From Xanthomonas arboricola (lineage in GTDB: Bacteria; Pseudomonadota; Gammaproteobacteria; Xanthomonadales; Xanthomonadaceae): a stretch of 64,000 nucleotides of DNA. Where the stretch lies: contig NZ_MIGY01000003.1 of NCBI RefSeq assembly GCF_002940665.1, positions 558,001-622,000 of the forward strand, written 5' to 3'. Below the pieces are notes generated by a model. It made no database searches, had not been told where the DNA came from, and saw only the letters and a program-made list of their open reading frames with translations. How positions within the stretch are numbered: the stretch's first letter is position 1; every line of letters starts with the position of its first letter. Shown one piece after another: positions 53,446 through 63,307 of this stretch. The position numbers were made by a program, and so were the translations under genes.

Positions 53446-54453
53446 CTAGCGCAACTGCAGCACCGTGCGCATGTACAGGTCGATCAACGCCGGCTTGTCC
53501 GCGCGCAGGCAGGCCTGCACGTTCGGCGTGCCTGTGCCCTCGCGGGTGTAGCCCTGCGCATCGACGTCCAGATGCAATGGCGTGGTCGGGCACAGGTCGG
53601 GGCGCAGCAGCCAGGCCACCGGCACTGCGTCGAACAGGGTCGGCGTGGCGCTGGCCCAGGGCTGGTCGGTATTGCGCCACTGGTAGTACAGCTGGGTGAG
53701 CGCGTCGGTGAGCCCGTCGCCGTGCGCAAACACCGCGACGCGCTCGGGTTCTTCCAGCGGAATCTGGGTGGCGTCCAAGGGCAGTAACACGATCGGCACG
53801 CCGGCCGCGAACACCCGCTGCGCCGCCGGCACATCGGCCAGGATGTTGTACTCCGGCGCTGGCGCGCTGGCCGGCCGATAGGCCGACTTGCCGTAGCCGA
53901 CGCGTACCGAGCCGCCCATCGCCACGATGCGCTTGAGCTTTGCAAAGCCGGCCGGGTCGCGCTGCTGCGCCAGTGCGGCGTCGGTCATCGGCCCCAGTAC
54001 CAGCAAGGTCACCTGACCGGGATGCAGGCGCGCCTGCTGCAGGATCATCGCCGCCGCATCCGGCAACTTGCCTGGCAACTGTCCCTTGGCCGCCCACCGC
54101 GCCTGGCTGAAGGGGATCGCGCTGGCGGTGCGTGCGCCCACCGCCAACGGAATCTCGCTGCGCCCGGCCTGCAGCAACAGGCGCTGCAGCAGCTGCGCAC
54201 GCAAGCTGGTGTCGCCCCAGGCCGATGCGATGCCCAGCACACGCAGTTGAGGGCTACGCAGCAACAGCCCGAGCGCAAACGCATCGTCGATGTCGTCGCC
54301 GATATCGGTGGAGACCACCAGCAACTCGGGGGACGTCGACGTGGGCATTGGCGCCGTCTGCGCTGCAGCCGCGGCAGGCGTCAGCGCCCACGCAGCTGCC
54401 GACGCACACCATAGCCCCAGCATCCACCATACGTTTCGCCATTTTCGCTGCAT
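53446..54453 (-). CDS. periplasmic nucleoside hydrolase (IUNH family)
   Basis: 335 aa. A signal peptide (WWMLGLWCASAAAWALTPAAAAA) points to export. The calcium-binding Asp cluster appears as STDIGDDIDDAFAL (~47-60), the family IAMGGS as IVAMGGSVRVG, and the substrate loop as PEYNILADVPAAQRVF. The usual catalytic (M/L)HDP near the C-terminus reads TLFDAVPVAWLL, without His, so it is not of the classical His-containing group. It splits nucleosides to base and ribose outside the cytoplasm. It lies downstream of a TonB receptor, separated by a terminator. Confidence 0.85.
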   Translation of the reverse strand: MQRKWRNVWWMLGLWCASAAAWALTPAAAAAQTAPMPTSTSPELLVVSTDIGDDIDDAFALGLLLRSPQLRVLGIASAWGDTSLRAQLLQRLLLQAGRSEIPLAVGARTASAIPFSQARWAAKGQLPGKLPDAAAMILQQARLHPGQVTLLVLGPMTDAALAQQRDPAGFAKLKRIVAMGGSVRVGYGKSAYRPASAPAPEYNILADVPAAQRVFAAGVPIVLLPLDATQIPLEEPERVAVFAHGDGLTDALTQLYYQWRNTDQPWASATPTLFDAVPVAWLLRPDLCPTTPLHLDVDAQGYTREGTGTPNVQACLRADKPALIDLYMRTVLQLR

Positions 54454-54473
54454 ACATCCACTCCTGCGACCAT

Positions 54474-54505
54474 AAAAAAAACCGCCGGCATGTTGGCCGG
54501 CGGTT
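54474..54505 (-). terminator. intrinsic terminator of the TonB receptor gene
   Basis: AACCGCCGGC / GCCGGCGGTT, loop CAACAT, followed by eight T on the minus strand; 26 bp after the stop codon. Confidence 0.95.
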
Positions 54506-54530
54506 CAATCGTGCTACCCCACGACGCCGA

Positions 54531-56747
54531 TCAGAAGTTGGCGCGGAACTGCGCACCGACGATGCGCGGGTCGTTGATGAAGCCGGTGAGGTTGTTGAAA
54601 TCGATCGCACCGGTCACGCGGATCTGGTTGGTGCAGTTGCGGCAGAACACCGACAATTCGTACGCACCCGCGCCCCAGTTGTAGCCGATCTTGGCGCCGC
54701 CTTCGACCAGCGGCTGGCCGGTGAACTCCTTGGAGTCGTACAGGAAGAAGTTCACTTCGCTGCGGTAGGACCAGTCGGTGTAGAAGAACAGCTCGCCGTC
54801 GTTGCCCATCGGGATGCCGTAGCGCAGGGTGGCGTTGGCCATCCACTTGGCTGCCTGCGGCAGATCGTTGCCGTCGATCAGCGCGCGACCGGCCGCATTG
54901 AGCGGGTCGGTCACGGTGCAGGTGCGGCACACGCCCACCGACAGGGCCGGGTCGTCGATGCGGGTCCAGTTGTAGGCGCCGCCGGCGGTGACGCGCAGGT
55001 TCTGGGTGAGCAGCGCTTCGAAGTCGAACTCGGCGCCGCGCGCCTTGGTCTTGTCGGCATTGAGCAGACGCACGTCGTTGGAGGTGCCGCCCACCGCGGT
55101 GAGCTGCTGGTTCTTGACGCGGAAATCGTAGATGTCGAAGCTCAGACGCGCGCGGTTGTCGAACAGGTCGGACTTGATGCCGATCTCGAACGAATCCACC
55201 GTCTCCGGCTCGGCCGCGGTCAGCGGCGCGGTGCCCGAGGGCACGCCGAAGCTGGCGCCGCGGAAGCCGCGTGCGGCACGGGCGTACACGTTGACGTCGT
55301 CGTTGATGGCGAAGGTGGCCGCCAGATCGCCGGTGACCTTGGAGTTGTCGGTTTCGCCGCTGGACGGTTCGACCAGCGTGACGCGGTCCAGCGCCAGCAC
55401 GTCGAAGGTCTTCTTGTCGTAGGTGTAGCGGATGCCGGCGCGCAGGTTCAGGCGGTCGGTCGCCGCATAGTTCAACGAGCCGAACGCCGCCCACGAGGTG
55501 TTGCGCTGGCGGGTCAGCTGGTAGCTGGCCAGATCGCCGCCGCTGAAGGTGTTGTAGGTGTAGTTTTCGCCTTCCACATCGTCGTGGAAGTAGTACAGGC
55601 CGGCCTGCCAGTTGAGCGGGCCCTCGTACTGCGATTCGGCACGCAGTTCCTGGCTGTACTGGTCCAGGCTCTTGATGCCGCCGGCGGTTTCCACCGGGAA
55701 CGGGATCACGCCCGGGCCGGACGGCGGTGCGAACACCGCGCCGAAGCCGCCATCGATATCGCCGCGGCTGTAGTACTTGCCGATGCCTTCGTAGGCGGTG
55801 ATCGAGTGCAGCGCGATGTCGCCCAGGTCCCAGGTCAGATTGGCGCTGCCGCCGTAGGTCTGCAGTTCCTGGTTGTTGGCGCCGTCGATGAAGGACTTCT
55901 CTTCGTCGAAGCCGTCCACCAGCTGGTTGGTGCCGGGCTGGATGATGTTGGCGCGGAACAACCGTGCGGTGCCGTCGAGATGGCGCGCGTGCGCATTGAA
56001 CAAGGCGCTGAAATCGTCGCTGGCCTGGTAAAGCAGCTGCAGGCGCACGGCCGAATCGGTATAGCCTTCCAGATCGCGGCCATCGCGGTTTTCCACCCAG
56101 TCGTCGCGGCGCTGGCCCAGCGTGGACAGACGCGCCGCCCAGTGCTCGCCCATGGCGATGCTCAGGCCGCTTTCCAGGGTCATGGTGCCGTAGGTGCCGT
56201 AGGACAGGCTGGCGTAGCCGTCATTGGCGCCGATGGCCGGCTTGACCGAGTTGAACTTGACCACGCCGGCCGGCGTGTTGCGGCCGAACAGCGTGCCTTG
56301 CGGGCCGCGCAGCACTTCCAGGCCTTCCAGATCGAAGATCGGAAAGCCCTTCAGGAAGGCGTTTTCCTGCACCACGTCGTCATAGATCAGCGACACCGGC
56401 TGCGAGGCATAGGTGTTGAAGTCGGTGTTGCCGTAGCCGCGGATGTACACGCGCGGGAACACACGGCCGTTGGACGATTCGATGTTGAGGCTGGGCGCCT
56501 TGCCCGCCAGCACGCGGATATCCGAGCCGCTGGTGGAGATGGCATCCAGGAATTCCGGACGCAGCACCGATGCCGAGACCGGCACGTCCTTGGAATCTTC
56601 CGAGCGGCGCTCGACCGTGACCTTGACCGCGTCCAGACGCACGACACCGTCGTCGCCGGACGCCTGCTGGGCAGCGGCATGGAACGGAAGAAGGGAAGCG
56701 ACGGCAACGGCAAGCGCGCTGATCTTGAACGACCGGCTGGCGGACAT
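54531..56747 (-). CDS. TonB-dependent outer-membrane receptor
   Basis: 738 aa. Signal peptide (ISALAVAVASLLPFHAAAQQ), then the plug domain (VPVSASVLRPEFLDA, VYIRGYGNTDFNTYASQPVS, LEVLRGPQGTLFGRNTPAGVV) and a 22-strand-type barrel ending in the aromatic VGAQFRANF. It imports a ligand through the outer membrane using TonB energy. The ligand is not shown; the downstream secreted nucleoside hydrolase makes a nucleoside possible but the terminator weakens the link. Confidence 0.94.
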   Translation of the reverse strand: MSASRSFKISALAVAVASLLPFHAAAQQASGDDGVVRLDAVKVTVERRSEDSKDVPVSASVLRPEFLDAISTSGSDIRVLAGKAPSLNIESSNGRVFPRVYIRGYGNTDFNTYASQPVSLIYDDVVQENAFLKGFPIFDLEGLEVLRGPQGTLFGRNTPAGVVKFNSVKPAIGANDGYASLSYGTYGTMTLESGLSIAMGEHWAARLSTLGQRRDDWVENRDGRDLEGYTDSAVRLQLLYQASDDFSALFNAHARHLDGTARLFRANIIQPGTNQLVDGFDEEKSFIDGANNQELQTYGGSANLTWDLGDIALHSITAYEGIGKYYSRGDIDGGFGAVFAPPSGPGVIPFPVETAGGIKSLDQYSQELRAESQYEGPLNWQAGLYYFHDDVEGENYTYNTFSGGDLASYQLTRQRNTSWAAFGSLNYAATDRLNLRAGIRYTYDKKTFDVLALDRVTLVEPSSGETDNSKVTGDLAATFAINDDVNVYARAARGFRGASFGVPSGTAPLTAAEPETVDSFEIGIKSDLFDNRARLSFDIYDFRVKNQQLTAVGGTSNDVRLLNADKTKARGAEFDFEALLTQNLRVTAGGAYNWTRIDDPALSVGVCRTCTVTDPLNAAGRALIDGNDLPQAAKWMANATLRYGIPMGNDGELFFYTDWSYRSEVNFFLYDSKEFTGQPLVEGGAKIGYNWGAGAYELSVFCRNCTNQIRVTGAIDFNNLTGFINDPRIVGAQFRANF

Positions 56748-56934
56748 GGAAAGACTCCGAATTCGGTTGGCGGAGCGGCCTGATCTGCGTGCCGCGTTGC
56801 AACAGAATTAACACGATTTACACAAATTTGGCAGAGCGCGTGCGAAAAAGTTTTCCGAATTCCAAAAGGTGTTCGAATTAATGCAACACACCCATGCAAT
56901 TTGTACGTTGGGCGTGCCCGGTCTCAGCGGGAAA

Positions 56935-58134
56935 TCAGCCAACTCCGGCGGCGTCGAATGGCACCCGCACCCAACCTTCCATCAGCACCCGCGCACTGCG
57001 GCTCATCAGCGCCTTGGTCACCTGCCACTGGCCGTCCACCAGCTGCGCCTCGGCGCCGACGCGCAAGGTCCCGGAGGGATGCCCGAAACGCACCGCAGCA
57101 CGCGCCGCGCCGCCTGCCGCCAGATTGACCAGGGTGCCGGGCACAGCGGCTGCGGTGCCGATCGCCACGGCGGCGGTGCCCATCATGGCGTGATGCAACT
57201 TGCCCATCGACATCGCGCGCACCAGCAGATCGAGCTCGGCGGCGTGCACCGGCTTGCCGCTGGAGGCGGTGTAATCGGCCGGCGGTGCCACGAACGCCAC
57301 CTTCGGCGTGTGCTGCCGTGTCGCTGCGTCTTCCACCTTCGCAATCAGGCCCATCCGCACCGCGCCGTGCGCACGCAGGGTCTCGAACATCGTCAATGCT
57401 CGCGGGTCGCCATTGATCGCCTCCTGCAGCTCGGTGCCGGTGTAGCCCAGGTCGCGCGCGTTGACGAAGATGGTCGGGATGCCGGCATTGATCAGCGTCG
57501 CGGCAATCGTGCCCAGGCCGGGAATCTCCAGCTGATCAATCAGCTGGCCGGTGGGGAACATCGCACCGCCCTCGCCTTCGGCATCGTCGGCCGGGTCGAG
57601 AAATTCCAGCTGCACTTCGGCGGCAGGAAAGGTCACCCCATCCAGTTCGAAGTCGCCGGTTTCCTGCACCTGGCCCTCGGTCATCGGCACATGCGCCACG
57701 ATGGTCTTGCCGATATTGGCCTGCCAGATCCGCACTGTCGCCACGCCGTCGCGCGGCACCCGCGCGGCATCGACCAGGCCATTGGCGATCGCAAACGGCC
57801 CCACCGCCGCCGACAGGTTGCCGCAGTTGCCGCTCCAGTCCACGAATGCGCTGTCGATGGACACCTGCCCGAACAGGTAGTCCACATCGTGCCCGGCGCG
57901 CGTACTGGCCGACACGATCACGCCCTTGCTGGTGCTGGAGGTCGCCCCGCCCATGCCGTCGATCTGCTTGCCATAGGGATCGGGGCTGCCGATCACCCGC
58001 AGCAACAACGCATCGCGCGCAGGCCCGGGCCGCTGCGCGGCAGCGGGCAGATCCTGCAGGCGAAAGAACACGCCCTTGCTGGTGCCGCCACGCATGTAGG
58101 TGGCGGGGATGCGGCATTGGGGGAGATGGATCAT
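56935..58134 (-). CDS. prpF: PrpF, 2-methylaconitate cis-trans isomerase
   Basis: 399 aa. MRGGTSKGVFF at the N-terminus, IGSPDPYGKQIDGMGGATSSTSKG and SGNCGNLSAAVGPFAI (the cysteine loop of the diaminopimelate-epimerase-like fold) are family marks. It isomerises 2-methylaconitate made by AcnD so that the methylcitrate cycle can proceed. It is the last gene of the prpBC-acnD-prpF operon, 67 bp after acnD. Confidence 0.95.
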   Translation of the reverse strand: MIHLPQCRIPATYMRGGTSKGVFFRLQDLPAAAQRPGPARDALLLRVIGSPDPYGKQIDGMGGATSSTSKGVIVSASTRAGHDVDYLFGQVSIDSAFVDWSGNCGNLSAAVGPFAIANGLVDAARVPRDGVATVRIWQANIGKTIVAHVPMTEGQVQETGDFELDGVTFPAAEVQLEFLDPADDAEGEGGAMFPTGQLIDQLEIPGLGTIAATLINAGIPTIFVNARDLGYTGTELQEAINGDPRALTMFETLRAHGAVRMGLIAKVEDAATRQHTPKVAFVAPPADYTASSGKPVHAAELDLLVRAMSMGKLHHAMMGTAAVAIGTAAAVPGTLVNLAAGGAARAAVRFGHPSGTLRVGAEAQLVDGQWQVTKALMSRSARVLMEGWVRVPFDAAGVG

Positions 58135-58175
58135 GGGAAGCCGGGATTGGGGATTGGAGAATGGGGATTGGGTGG
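58135..58175. repeat. GGGATTG/GGGAATC-type repeat between acnD and prpF
   Basis: G-runs with 3-5-nt spacing on the plus strand (GGGATTGGGGATTGGAGAAT then GGGGATTGGG) fill most of the 67-bp spacer; the related heptads in the acnD 3' end lie at 58240-58268. Confidence 0.6.
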
Positions 58176-58201
58176 CAGAACGACGGCAGGGGCCATGGAC
58201 G

Positions 58202-60844
58202 CTAGTGCGCTTGCGGTGCTGATGTTGCTTTCAACGCATCTGGATTCCCGACTCCCGATTCCCGGCTCTCAAGAAAATCCTGCGCAAACCGTTGCAGCAC
58301 GCCGCCGGCCTCGTAGATCGACGCTTCTTCGGCGGTGTCCAGGCGGCAGGTGACCGGCACCTGCACCTGCTCGCCGTTGCGCCGATGGATCGCCAGCGTC
58401 AGCGTGGCACCCGGCGTGCGCTCGCCGACCACATCGAAGGTCTCGCTGCCGTCGATGCCCAGCGTCTTGCGATCGGTGCCGGGCCTGAACTCCAGCGGCA
58501 ACACGCCCATGCCGATCAGATTGGTGCGATGGATCCGCTCGAAGCCTTCGGCCACGATCACCTCCACCCCGGCCAGACGCACGCCCTTGGCGGCCCAGTC
58601 GCGCGAGGAGCCCTGGCCGTAATCGGCACCGGCGATGATGATCAGCGGCTGCTTGCGCATCATGTAGGTTTCGATCGCCTCCCACATGCGCAGCACCTGT
58701 CCTTCCGGTTCCAGCCGCGCCAGTGAACCGGCGGTGACCTGTCCATCGATCACCGCCATTTCGTTGACCAGCTTGGGGTTGGCGAAAGTGGCGCGCTGCG
58801 CGGTGAGGTGGTCGCCGCGATGGGTGGCGTAGGAATTGAAGTCTTCCTCCGGCACGCCCATCTGCGCCAGGTATTGCCCGGCCGCGCTGCCGGCCAGGAT
58901 CGCATTCGACGGCGACAGATGGTCGGTGGTGATGTTGTCGCCCAGCACCGCCAACGGGCGCAGGCCCTGCAGGCTGCGTGCACCGGCAAGCGCGCCTTCC
59001 CAGTACGGCGGGCGCCGGATGTAGGTGCTGGCCGGCCGCCAGTCGTACAACGGACTGACGCGGATGCCCTGCCCCACGCTGCGCTTGAACATGGGGTCGT
59101 AGACGCTGCGGAAGTGCTCCGGCTTGACGCTGCGCGCCACCACCGCATCGATCTCCGCATCGCTCGGCCACAGGTCCTTGAGCGTCACCGCCACGCCATC
59201 GGCATCCACGCCCAGCACATCCTTTTCGATATCGAAGCGCACCGTCCCGGCGATGGCATAGGCGATCACCAACGGCGGCGATGCCAGAAACGCCTGCTTC
59301 GCATACGGATGGATGCGCCCGTCGAAATTGCGGTTGCCCGACAACACTGCGGTGGCATACAGGTCACGGTCGATGATTTCCTGCTGGATCGCAGGATCCA
59401 GCGCGCCGCTCATGCCGTTACAGGTCGTGCAGGCAAACGCGACGATGCCAAAGCCCAGCTGTTCCAGCTCGCCCAGCAACCCGGCCTCTTCCAGGTACAA
59501 CTGCACCGCCTTGGAGCCCGGCGCCAGCGAACTTTTCACCCAGGGTTTGCGCGTCAATCCGCGTGCATTCGCATTGCGCGCCAGCAAGCCCGCGGCAATG
59601 ACATTGCGCGGGTTGGAGGTATTGGTGCAGGAGGTGATTGCCGCGATGATCACCGCGCCATCGGGCATCTGGCCCGGCACCTCGTCCCAGACGCCGGCAA
59701 TGCCGCGCTCGGCCAGCTCGCTGGTGGCCACGCGCTTGTGCGGATTGGACGGCCCGGCCATGTTGCGCACCACGCTCGACAGGTCGAACTGCAGCACACG
59801 CTCGTATTGCGCAGTGACCAGGTCATCCGCCCACAGGCCGGTCTGGCGCGCGTAGGTCTCCACTAAGGCAACCTGAGCGTCCTCGCGTCCGGTCAGGCGC
59901 AGGTAATCCAACGTCTGCTGGTCGATATAGAACATTGCCGCAGTGGCACCGAATTCCGGCGTCATGTTGGAGATGGTCGCGCGATCGCCGATGGTCAGCG
60001 CGCTGGCGCCGGCCCCGTAGAACTCCAGATAGGCACCGACCACACGTTGCTGGCGCAGGAACTCGGTCAGGGCCAGCACGATGTCGGTGGCGGTGATGCC
60101 GGGCGCCGGCCGGCCCAGCAGTTCCACACCGATGATGTCGGGCAGGCGCATCCACGACGCGCGCCCCAGCATCACGTTTTCCGCTTCCAGCCCGCCCACG
60201 CCCACTGCGATCACACCCAGCGCATCCACATGCGGGGTGTGGCTGTCGGTGCCTACGCAGGTATCCGGGAACGCCACGCCATCGAGCGTGTAGATCACCG
60301 GCGACATCTTCTCCAGATTGATCTGATGCATGATCCCGTTGCCCGGCGGAATCACTTCCATGTTTTCGAATGCGCGCTTGGTCCATTCGATGAAGTGGAA
60401 GCGGTCGGCGTTGCGGCGATCTTCCACGCTGCGATTCTTGGCAAAGGCCTGCTTGTCGAAACCAGCGTACTCCACCGCCAGCGAGTGATCGACGATCAAC
60501 TGCACCGGCACCACCGGGTTGACCTGCGCCGGGTCGCCGCCCTGCTCGGCGATCGCATCGCGCAGCCCGGCCAGGTCGACCAGCGCGGTCTGCCCCAGGA
60601 TGTCGTGACAGACCACACGCGCCGGAAACCACGGAAAATCCAGGTCGCGCTTGCGCTCGATCAGCTGGCACAGGTAGGCCTCCAGCATCTGCGGTTCGGC
60701 GCGCCGCACCAGATTTTCCGCATGCACACGTGCGGTGTACGGCAGCGTTGCGTAGGCGCCGGGTTGCAGCGCATCCACGGCGGCGCGTGCATCGAAGTAG
60801 TCCAACGAGGTGCCCGGCAAGGGCTTGCGGTACTGGCTGTTCAT
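58202..60844 (-). CDS. acnD: AcnD, Fe/S-dependent 2-methylisocitrate dehydratase
   Basis: 880 aa, aconitase-fold enzyme. The Fe-S cluster cysteines lie in ITSCTNTSNPRN and FACTTCNGMSG; GTDSHTPHVDALGV and GADYGQGSSRDWAAKG are further aconitase marks. It dehydrates 2-methylcitrate to 2-methylaconitate, with PrpF acting next. The last ~20 residues (LESRESGVGNPDALKATS) are encoded by the heptad repeat, so the repeat has extended the C-terminus. Confidence 0.96.
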   Translation of the reverse strand: MNSQYRKPLPGTSLDYFDARAAVDALQPGAYATLPYTARVHAENLVRRAEPQMLEAYLCQLIERKRDLDFPWFPARVVCHDILGQTALVDLAGLRDAIAEQGGDPAQVNPVVPVQLIVDHSLAVEYAGFDKQAFAKNRSVEDRRNADRFHFIEWTKRAFENMEVIPPGNGIMHQINLEKMSPVIYTLDGVAFPDTCVGTDSHTPHVDALGVIAVGVGGLEAENVMLGRASWMRLPDIIGVELLGRPAPGITATDIVLALTEFLRQQRVVGAYLEFYGAGASALTIGDRATISNMTPEFGATAAMFYIDQQTLDYLRLTGREDAQVALVETYARQTGLWADDLVTAQYERVLQFDLSSVVRNMAGPSNPHKRVATSELAERGIAGVWDEVPGQMPDGAVIIAAITSCTNTSNPRNVIAAGLLARNANARGLTRKPWVKSSLAPGSKAVQLYLEEAGLLGELEQLGFGIVAFACTTCNGMSGALDPAIQQEIIDRDLYATAVLSGNRNFDGRIHPYAKQAFLASPPLVIAYAIAGTVRFDIEKDVLGVDADGVAVTLKDLWPSDAEIDAVVARSVKPEHFRSVYDPMFKRSVGQGIRVSPLYDWRPASTYIRRPPYWEGALAGARSLQGLRPLAVLGDNITTDHLSPSNAILAGSAAGQYLAQMGVPEEDFNSYATHRGDHLTAQRATFANPKLVNEMAVIDGQVTAGSLARLEPEGQVLRMWEAIETYMMRKQPLIIIAGADYGQGSSRDWAAKGVRLAGVEVIVAEGFERIHRTNLIGMGVLPLEFRPGTDRKTLGIDGSETFDVVGERTPGATLTLAIHRRNGEQVQVPVTCRLDTAEEASIYEAGGVLQRFAQDFLESRESGVGNPDALKATSAPQAH

Positions 60845-60877
60845 GGCTGGCGATATCGAAGCGGGCGGGGGTATTTC

Positions 60878-60919
60878 GGGAATCGGGAATCGGGAATCGG
60901 GAATCGGGAATCGGGAATC
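60878..60919. repeat. six perfect tandem copies of GGGAATC
   Basis: Positions 60878-60919 hold the unit GGGAATC six times exactly, in the 190-bp spacer between prpC and acnD and 34 bp upstream of the acnD start. It fits the G3N4 quadruplex pattern on the plus strand. Confidence 0.9.
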
Positions 60920-61034
60920 GGATCAGGGTTTCAGGCACCGATGATTTTTGCCATCTCTCATTGCGCTTTCGTGAGCTCGATCGCCTTCATTGAACGAAGG
61001 CGATCAGCGGATTAATCCAACCGCTGGCGCGTCC

Positions 61035-62189
61035 TCAGGAACGCTGATCCAGCGGTACGAAGACCTGATCTTCCGGGCCGGTGTAATTGGCCGAGGGACG
61101 AATGATCTTGCCGTCCATGCGCTGCTCGATGATGTGCGCGCTCCACCCGGCAGTGCGCGCCAGCACGAACAGCGGCGTAAACATCGCCGTCGGCACGCCC
61201 ATCATGTGGTAGCTCACCGCACTGAACCAATCCAGGTTCGGGAACATCTTCTTGATGTCCCACATCACCGTCTCCAGGCGCTCGGCGATGTCGTACATCT
61301 TGCGGCTGCCCTGCTCGTCAGAGAGTTCGCGCGCCACGTCCTTGATCACCTTGTTGCGCGGATCGGACACGGTGTAGACCGGGTGCCCGAAGCCGATCAC
61401 CACTTCCTTGCGTTCAACACGCGCCTTGATGTCGGCCTCGGCCTCGTCCGGGGTGTCGTAGCGCTTCTGCACCTCGAAGGCCACCTCGTTGGCGCCGCCA
61501 TGCTTGGGACCGCGCAATGCGCCGATGCCGCCGGCGATGGCGCTGTACATGTCGCTGCCGGTGCCGGCGATCACCCGGCTTGCAAACGTGGAGGCATTGA
61601 ACTCGTGTTCGGCGTACAGGATCAGGCTGGTGTGCATCGCACGCACCCACGAGTCCTTCGGCGCAAACCCGTGCAGCAGATGCAGGAAGTGCCCGCCGAT
61701 CGAGTCGTCGTCGGTTTCCACCTCGATGCGCTTGCCGTTGTGGCTGTAGTGGTACCAGTACAGCAGCATTGATCCCAGCGAGGCCATCAGCTTGTCGGCG
61801 ATATCGCGCGCGCCGGGATGATTGTGATCGTCCTTCTCCGGCTGCAGGCAACCCAGCACCGACACGCCAGTGCGCATCACATCCATCGGATGCGCCGACG
61901 GCGGCAGCTGCTCCAGTGCGGTTTTCACTGCCGCCGGCACGCCGCGCAGCGAACGCAGCTTGGCCTTGTAGCCGCGCAGTTCGCCGTTGTTGGGCAGCTT
62001 GCCGTGCACCAGCAGATAGGCAATTTCCTCAAACTCGCTGGTGGTGGCCAGATCCAGGATGTCGTAGCCGCGGTAATGCAGATCGTTGCCGCTGCGGCCC
62101 ACCGTGCACAGCGCGGTGTTGCCTGCAGCAGTGCCGGACAGTGCGACGGATTTCTTCGGCTTGAAGCCGGGATTGACGGTGTCGTTCAT
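61035..62189 (-). CDS. prpC: 2-methylcitrate synthase
   Basis: 384 aa from ATG 62189 (GGGAGCG upstream). Citrate-synthase-fold landmarks: [34 protein letters not shown] (catalytic His), [13 protein letters not shown] (second His). It joins propionyl-CoA and oxaloacetate. Second gene of the operon, 75 bp after prpB. Confidence 0.96.
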   Translation of the reverse strand: MNDTVNPGFKPKKSVALSGTAAGNTALCTVGRSGNDLHYRGYDILDLATTSEFEEIAYLLVHGKLPNNGELRGYKAKLRSLRGVPAAVKTALEQLPPSAHPMDVMRTGVSVLGCLQPEKDDHNHPGARDIADKLMASLGSMLLYWYHYSHNGKRIEVETDDDSIGGHFLHLLHGFAPKDSWVRAMHTSLILYAEHEFNASTFASRVIAGTGSDMYSAIAGGIGALRGPKHGGANEVAFEVQKRYDTPDEAEADIKARVERKEVVIGFGHPVYTVSDPRNKVIKDVARELSDEQGSRKMYDIAERLETVMWDIKKMFPNLDWFSAVSYHMMGVPTAMFTPLFVLARTAGWSAHIIEQRMDGKIIRPSANYTGPEDQVFVPLDQRS

Positions 62190-62264
62190 GCGATGCGCTC
62201 CCAAACGGTGTCGTGTTGCGGTGTCACGGATGAAATTGCGGAACCTGCACGCGGCAAGGCGCGA

Positions 62265-63161
62265 TCATGCGCCTTTGCGTGCAAACAACGCGTCCAGGCG
62301 CTGCTCGTAGCCGTGGTAGCCGATGCGCTCGTACAGCTCCTCGCGCGTCTGCATGGTGTCCAGCACGGCCTGCTGATGGCCATCGCGCCGGATCGCGGTG
62401 TAGACCGCCTCGGCCGCCTTGTTGGCTGCGCGGAATGCCGACAGCGGAAACAGCTGGATCGCCACACCGGCCTGCGCAAGCTGGTCGCGCGTGAACAGCG
62501 GTGTCTTGCCAAATTCGGTGATGTTGGCCAGCACCGGCACGCCCACTGCATCGACAAAACGCGTGTAGGTGTCCAGGTCGTACGCGGCTTCGGCAAAGAT
62601 GCCGTCGGCACCGGCTTCCACGCAGGCGATCGCACGTTCGATCGCCGCATCCACGCCTTCCATCTGGATCGCATCGGTGCGCGCAATCAGGAAGAACGCC
62701 GCATCGGTCTTGGCATCGGCTGCCGCCTTGACCCGGTCGACCATCTCGGCCTGGCTGACGATCTCCTTGCCCGGCCGATGTCCGCAACGCTTGGCGCCGA
62801 CCTGGTCCTCGATATGGCAGCCGGCTGCACCCGCCTTGATCAGCGACTTGATGGTGCGCTCGATATTGAACGCGCTCGGCCCAAAGCCGGTGTCTACGTC
62901 CACCAGCAGCGGCAGCTCGCAGACATCGGTGATGCGGCGCACGTCGATCAGCACGTCTTCCAGCGTATTGATGCCCAGGTCCGGCAACCCCAGCGAACCG
63001 GCCGCCACACCGCCGCCAGACAGGTAGATGGCCTGGTAGCCGGCACGCTGCGCCAGCAGCGCATGGTTGGCATTGATCGCGCCGATCACCTGCAGCGGCG
63101 ATTCGGCAGCCAACGCCGCGCGGAAGCGCGTGCCGGCGGAAGCGGTGGATGAGGACGTCAT
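62265..63161 (-). CDS. prpB: 2-methylisocitrate lyase
   Basis: 298 aa from ATG 63161. The isocitrate-lyase-superfamily signature [12 protein letters not shown] (catalytic Cys) is present, with VDVDTGFG metal/substrate loop and IARTDAI. It cleaves 2-methylisocitrate to pyruvate and succinate. First gene of the methylcitrate operon, with a sigma-54-like promoter upstream. Confidence 0.96.
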   Translation of the reverse strand: MTSSSTASAGTRFRAALAAESPLQVIGAINANHALLAQRAGYQAIYLSGGGVAAGSLGLPDLGINTLEDVLIDVRRITDVCELPLLVDVDTGFGPSAFNIERTIKSLIKAGAAGCHIEDQVGAKRCGHRPGKEIVSQAEMVDRVKAAADAKTDAAFFLIARTDAIQMEGVDAAIERAIACVEAGADGIFAEAAYDLDTYTRFVDAVGVPVLANITEFGKTPLFTRDQLAQAGVAIQLFPLSAFRAANKAAEAVYTAIRRDGHQQAVLDTMQTREELYERIGYHGYEQRLDALFARKGA

Positions 63162-63193
63162 GGCGATTCCAGAGTTGGGATGCGGGATAGAGC

Positions 63194-63207
63194 GCAAATG
63201 GCATGCC
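63194..63207 (-). promoter_or_regulatory. sigma-54-type -24/-12 promoter of prpB
   Basis: The minus strand reads TTGGCATGCCATTTGCGCT: GG (63206-63207) and GC (63194-63195) are exactly 10 bp apart, as sigma-54 requires, with TGGCAT and TTGC close to consensus. It is 33 bp before the prpB start. PrpR, the divergent neighbour, is a sigma-54 activator in known systems. Confidence 0.7.
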
Positions 63208-63249
63208 AACGCCAAGCCATTGATTCGACTGGACCAGCTAGCGCCGAAT

Positions 63250-63295
63250 GTTGCAATACTGCAACGCGCCAAGCACGATGCAACATCCCTGCAAC
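63250..63295. promoter_or_regulatory. candidate PrpR binding sites in the prpB-prpR spacer
   Basis: A perfect inverted repeat GTTGCA-ATAC-TGCAAC (63250-63265) is followed by two more TGCAAC half-sites (63279-63284, 63290-63295), 11 bp apart. The cluster lies 43-100 bp upstream of the sigma-54-like promoter and just before the prpR start, fitting an activator site that also autoregulates prpR. Confidence 0.55.
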
Positions 63296-63307
63296 GCGAC
63301 GCCACCG

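Noticed and set aside
54132-56783. 883-codon plus-strand frame opposite the TonB receptor
   Set aside because: Antisense shadow of a well-supported receptor; composition typical of complementary-strand artefacts.
60878-60919. Tandem heptads considered as a CRISPR or a phase-variable coding repeat
   Set aside because: A 7-bp unit with no spacers, located outside a reading frame; no cas genes in the window.
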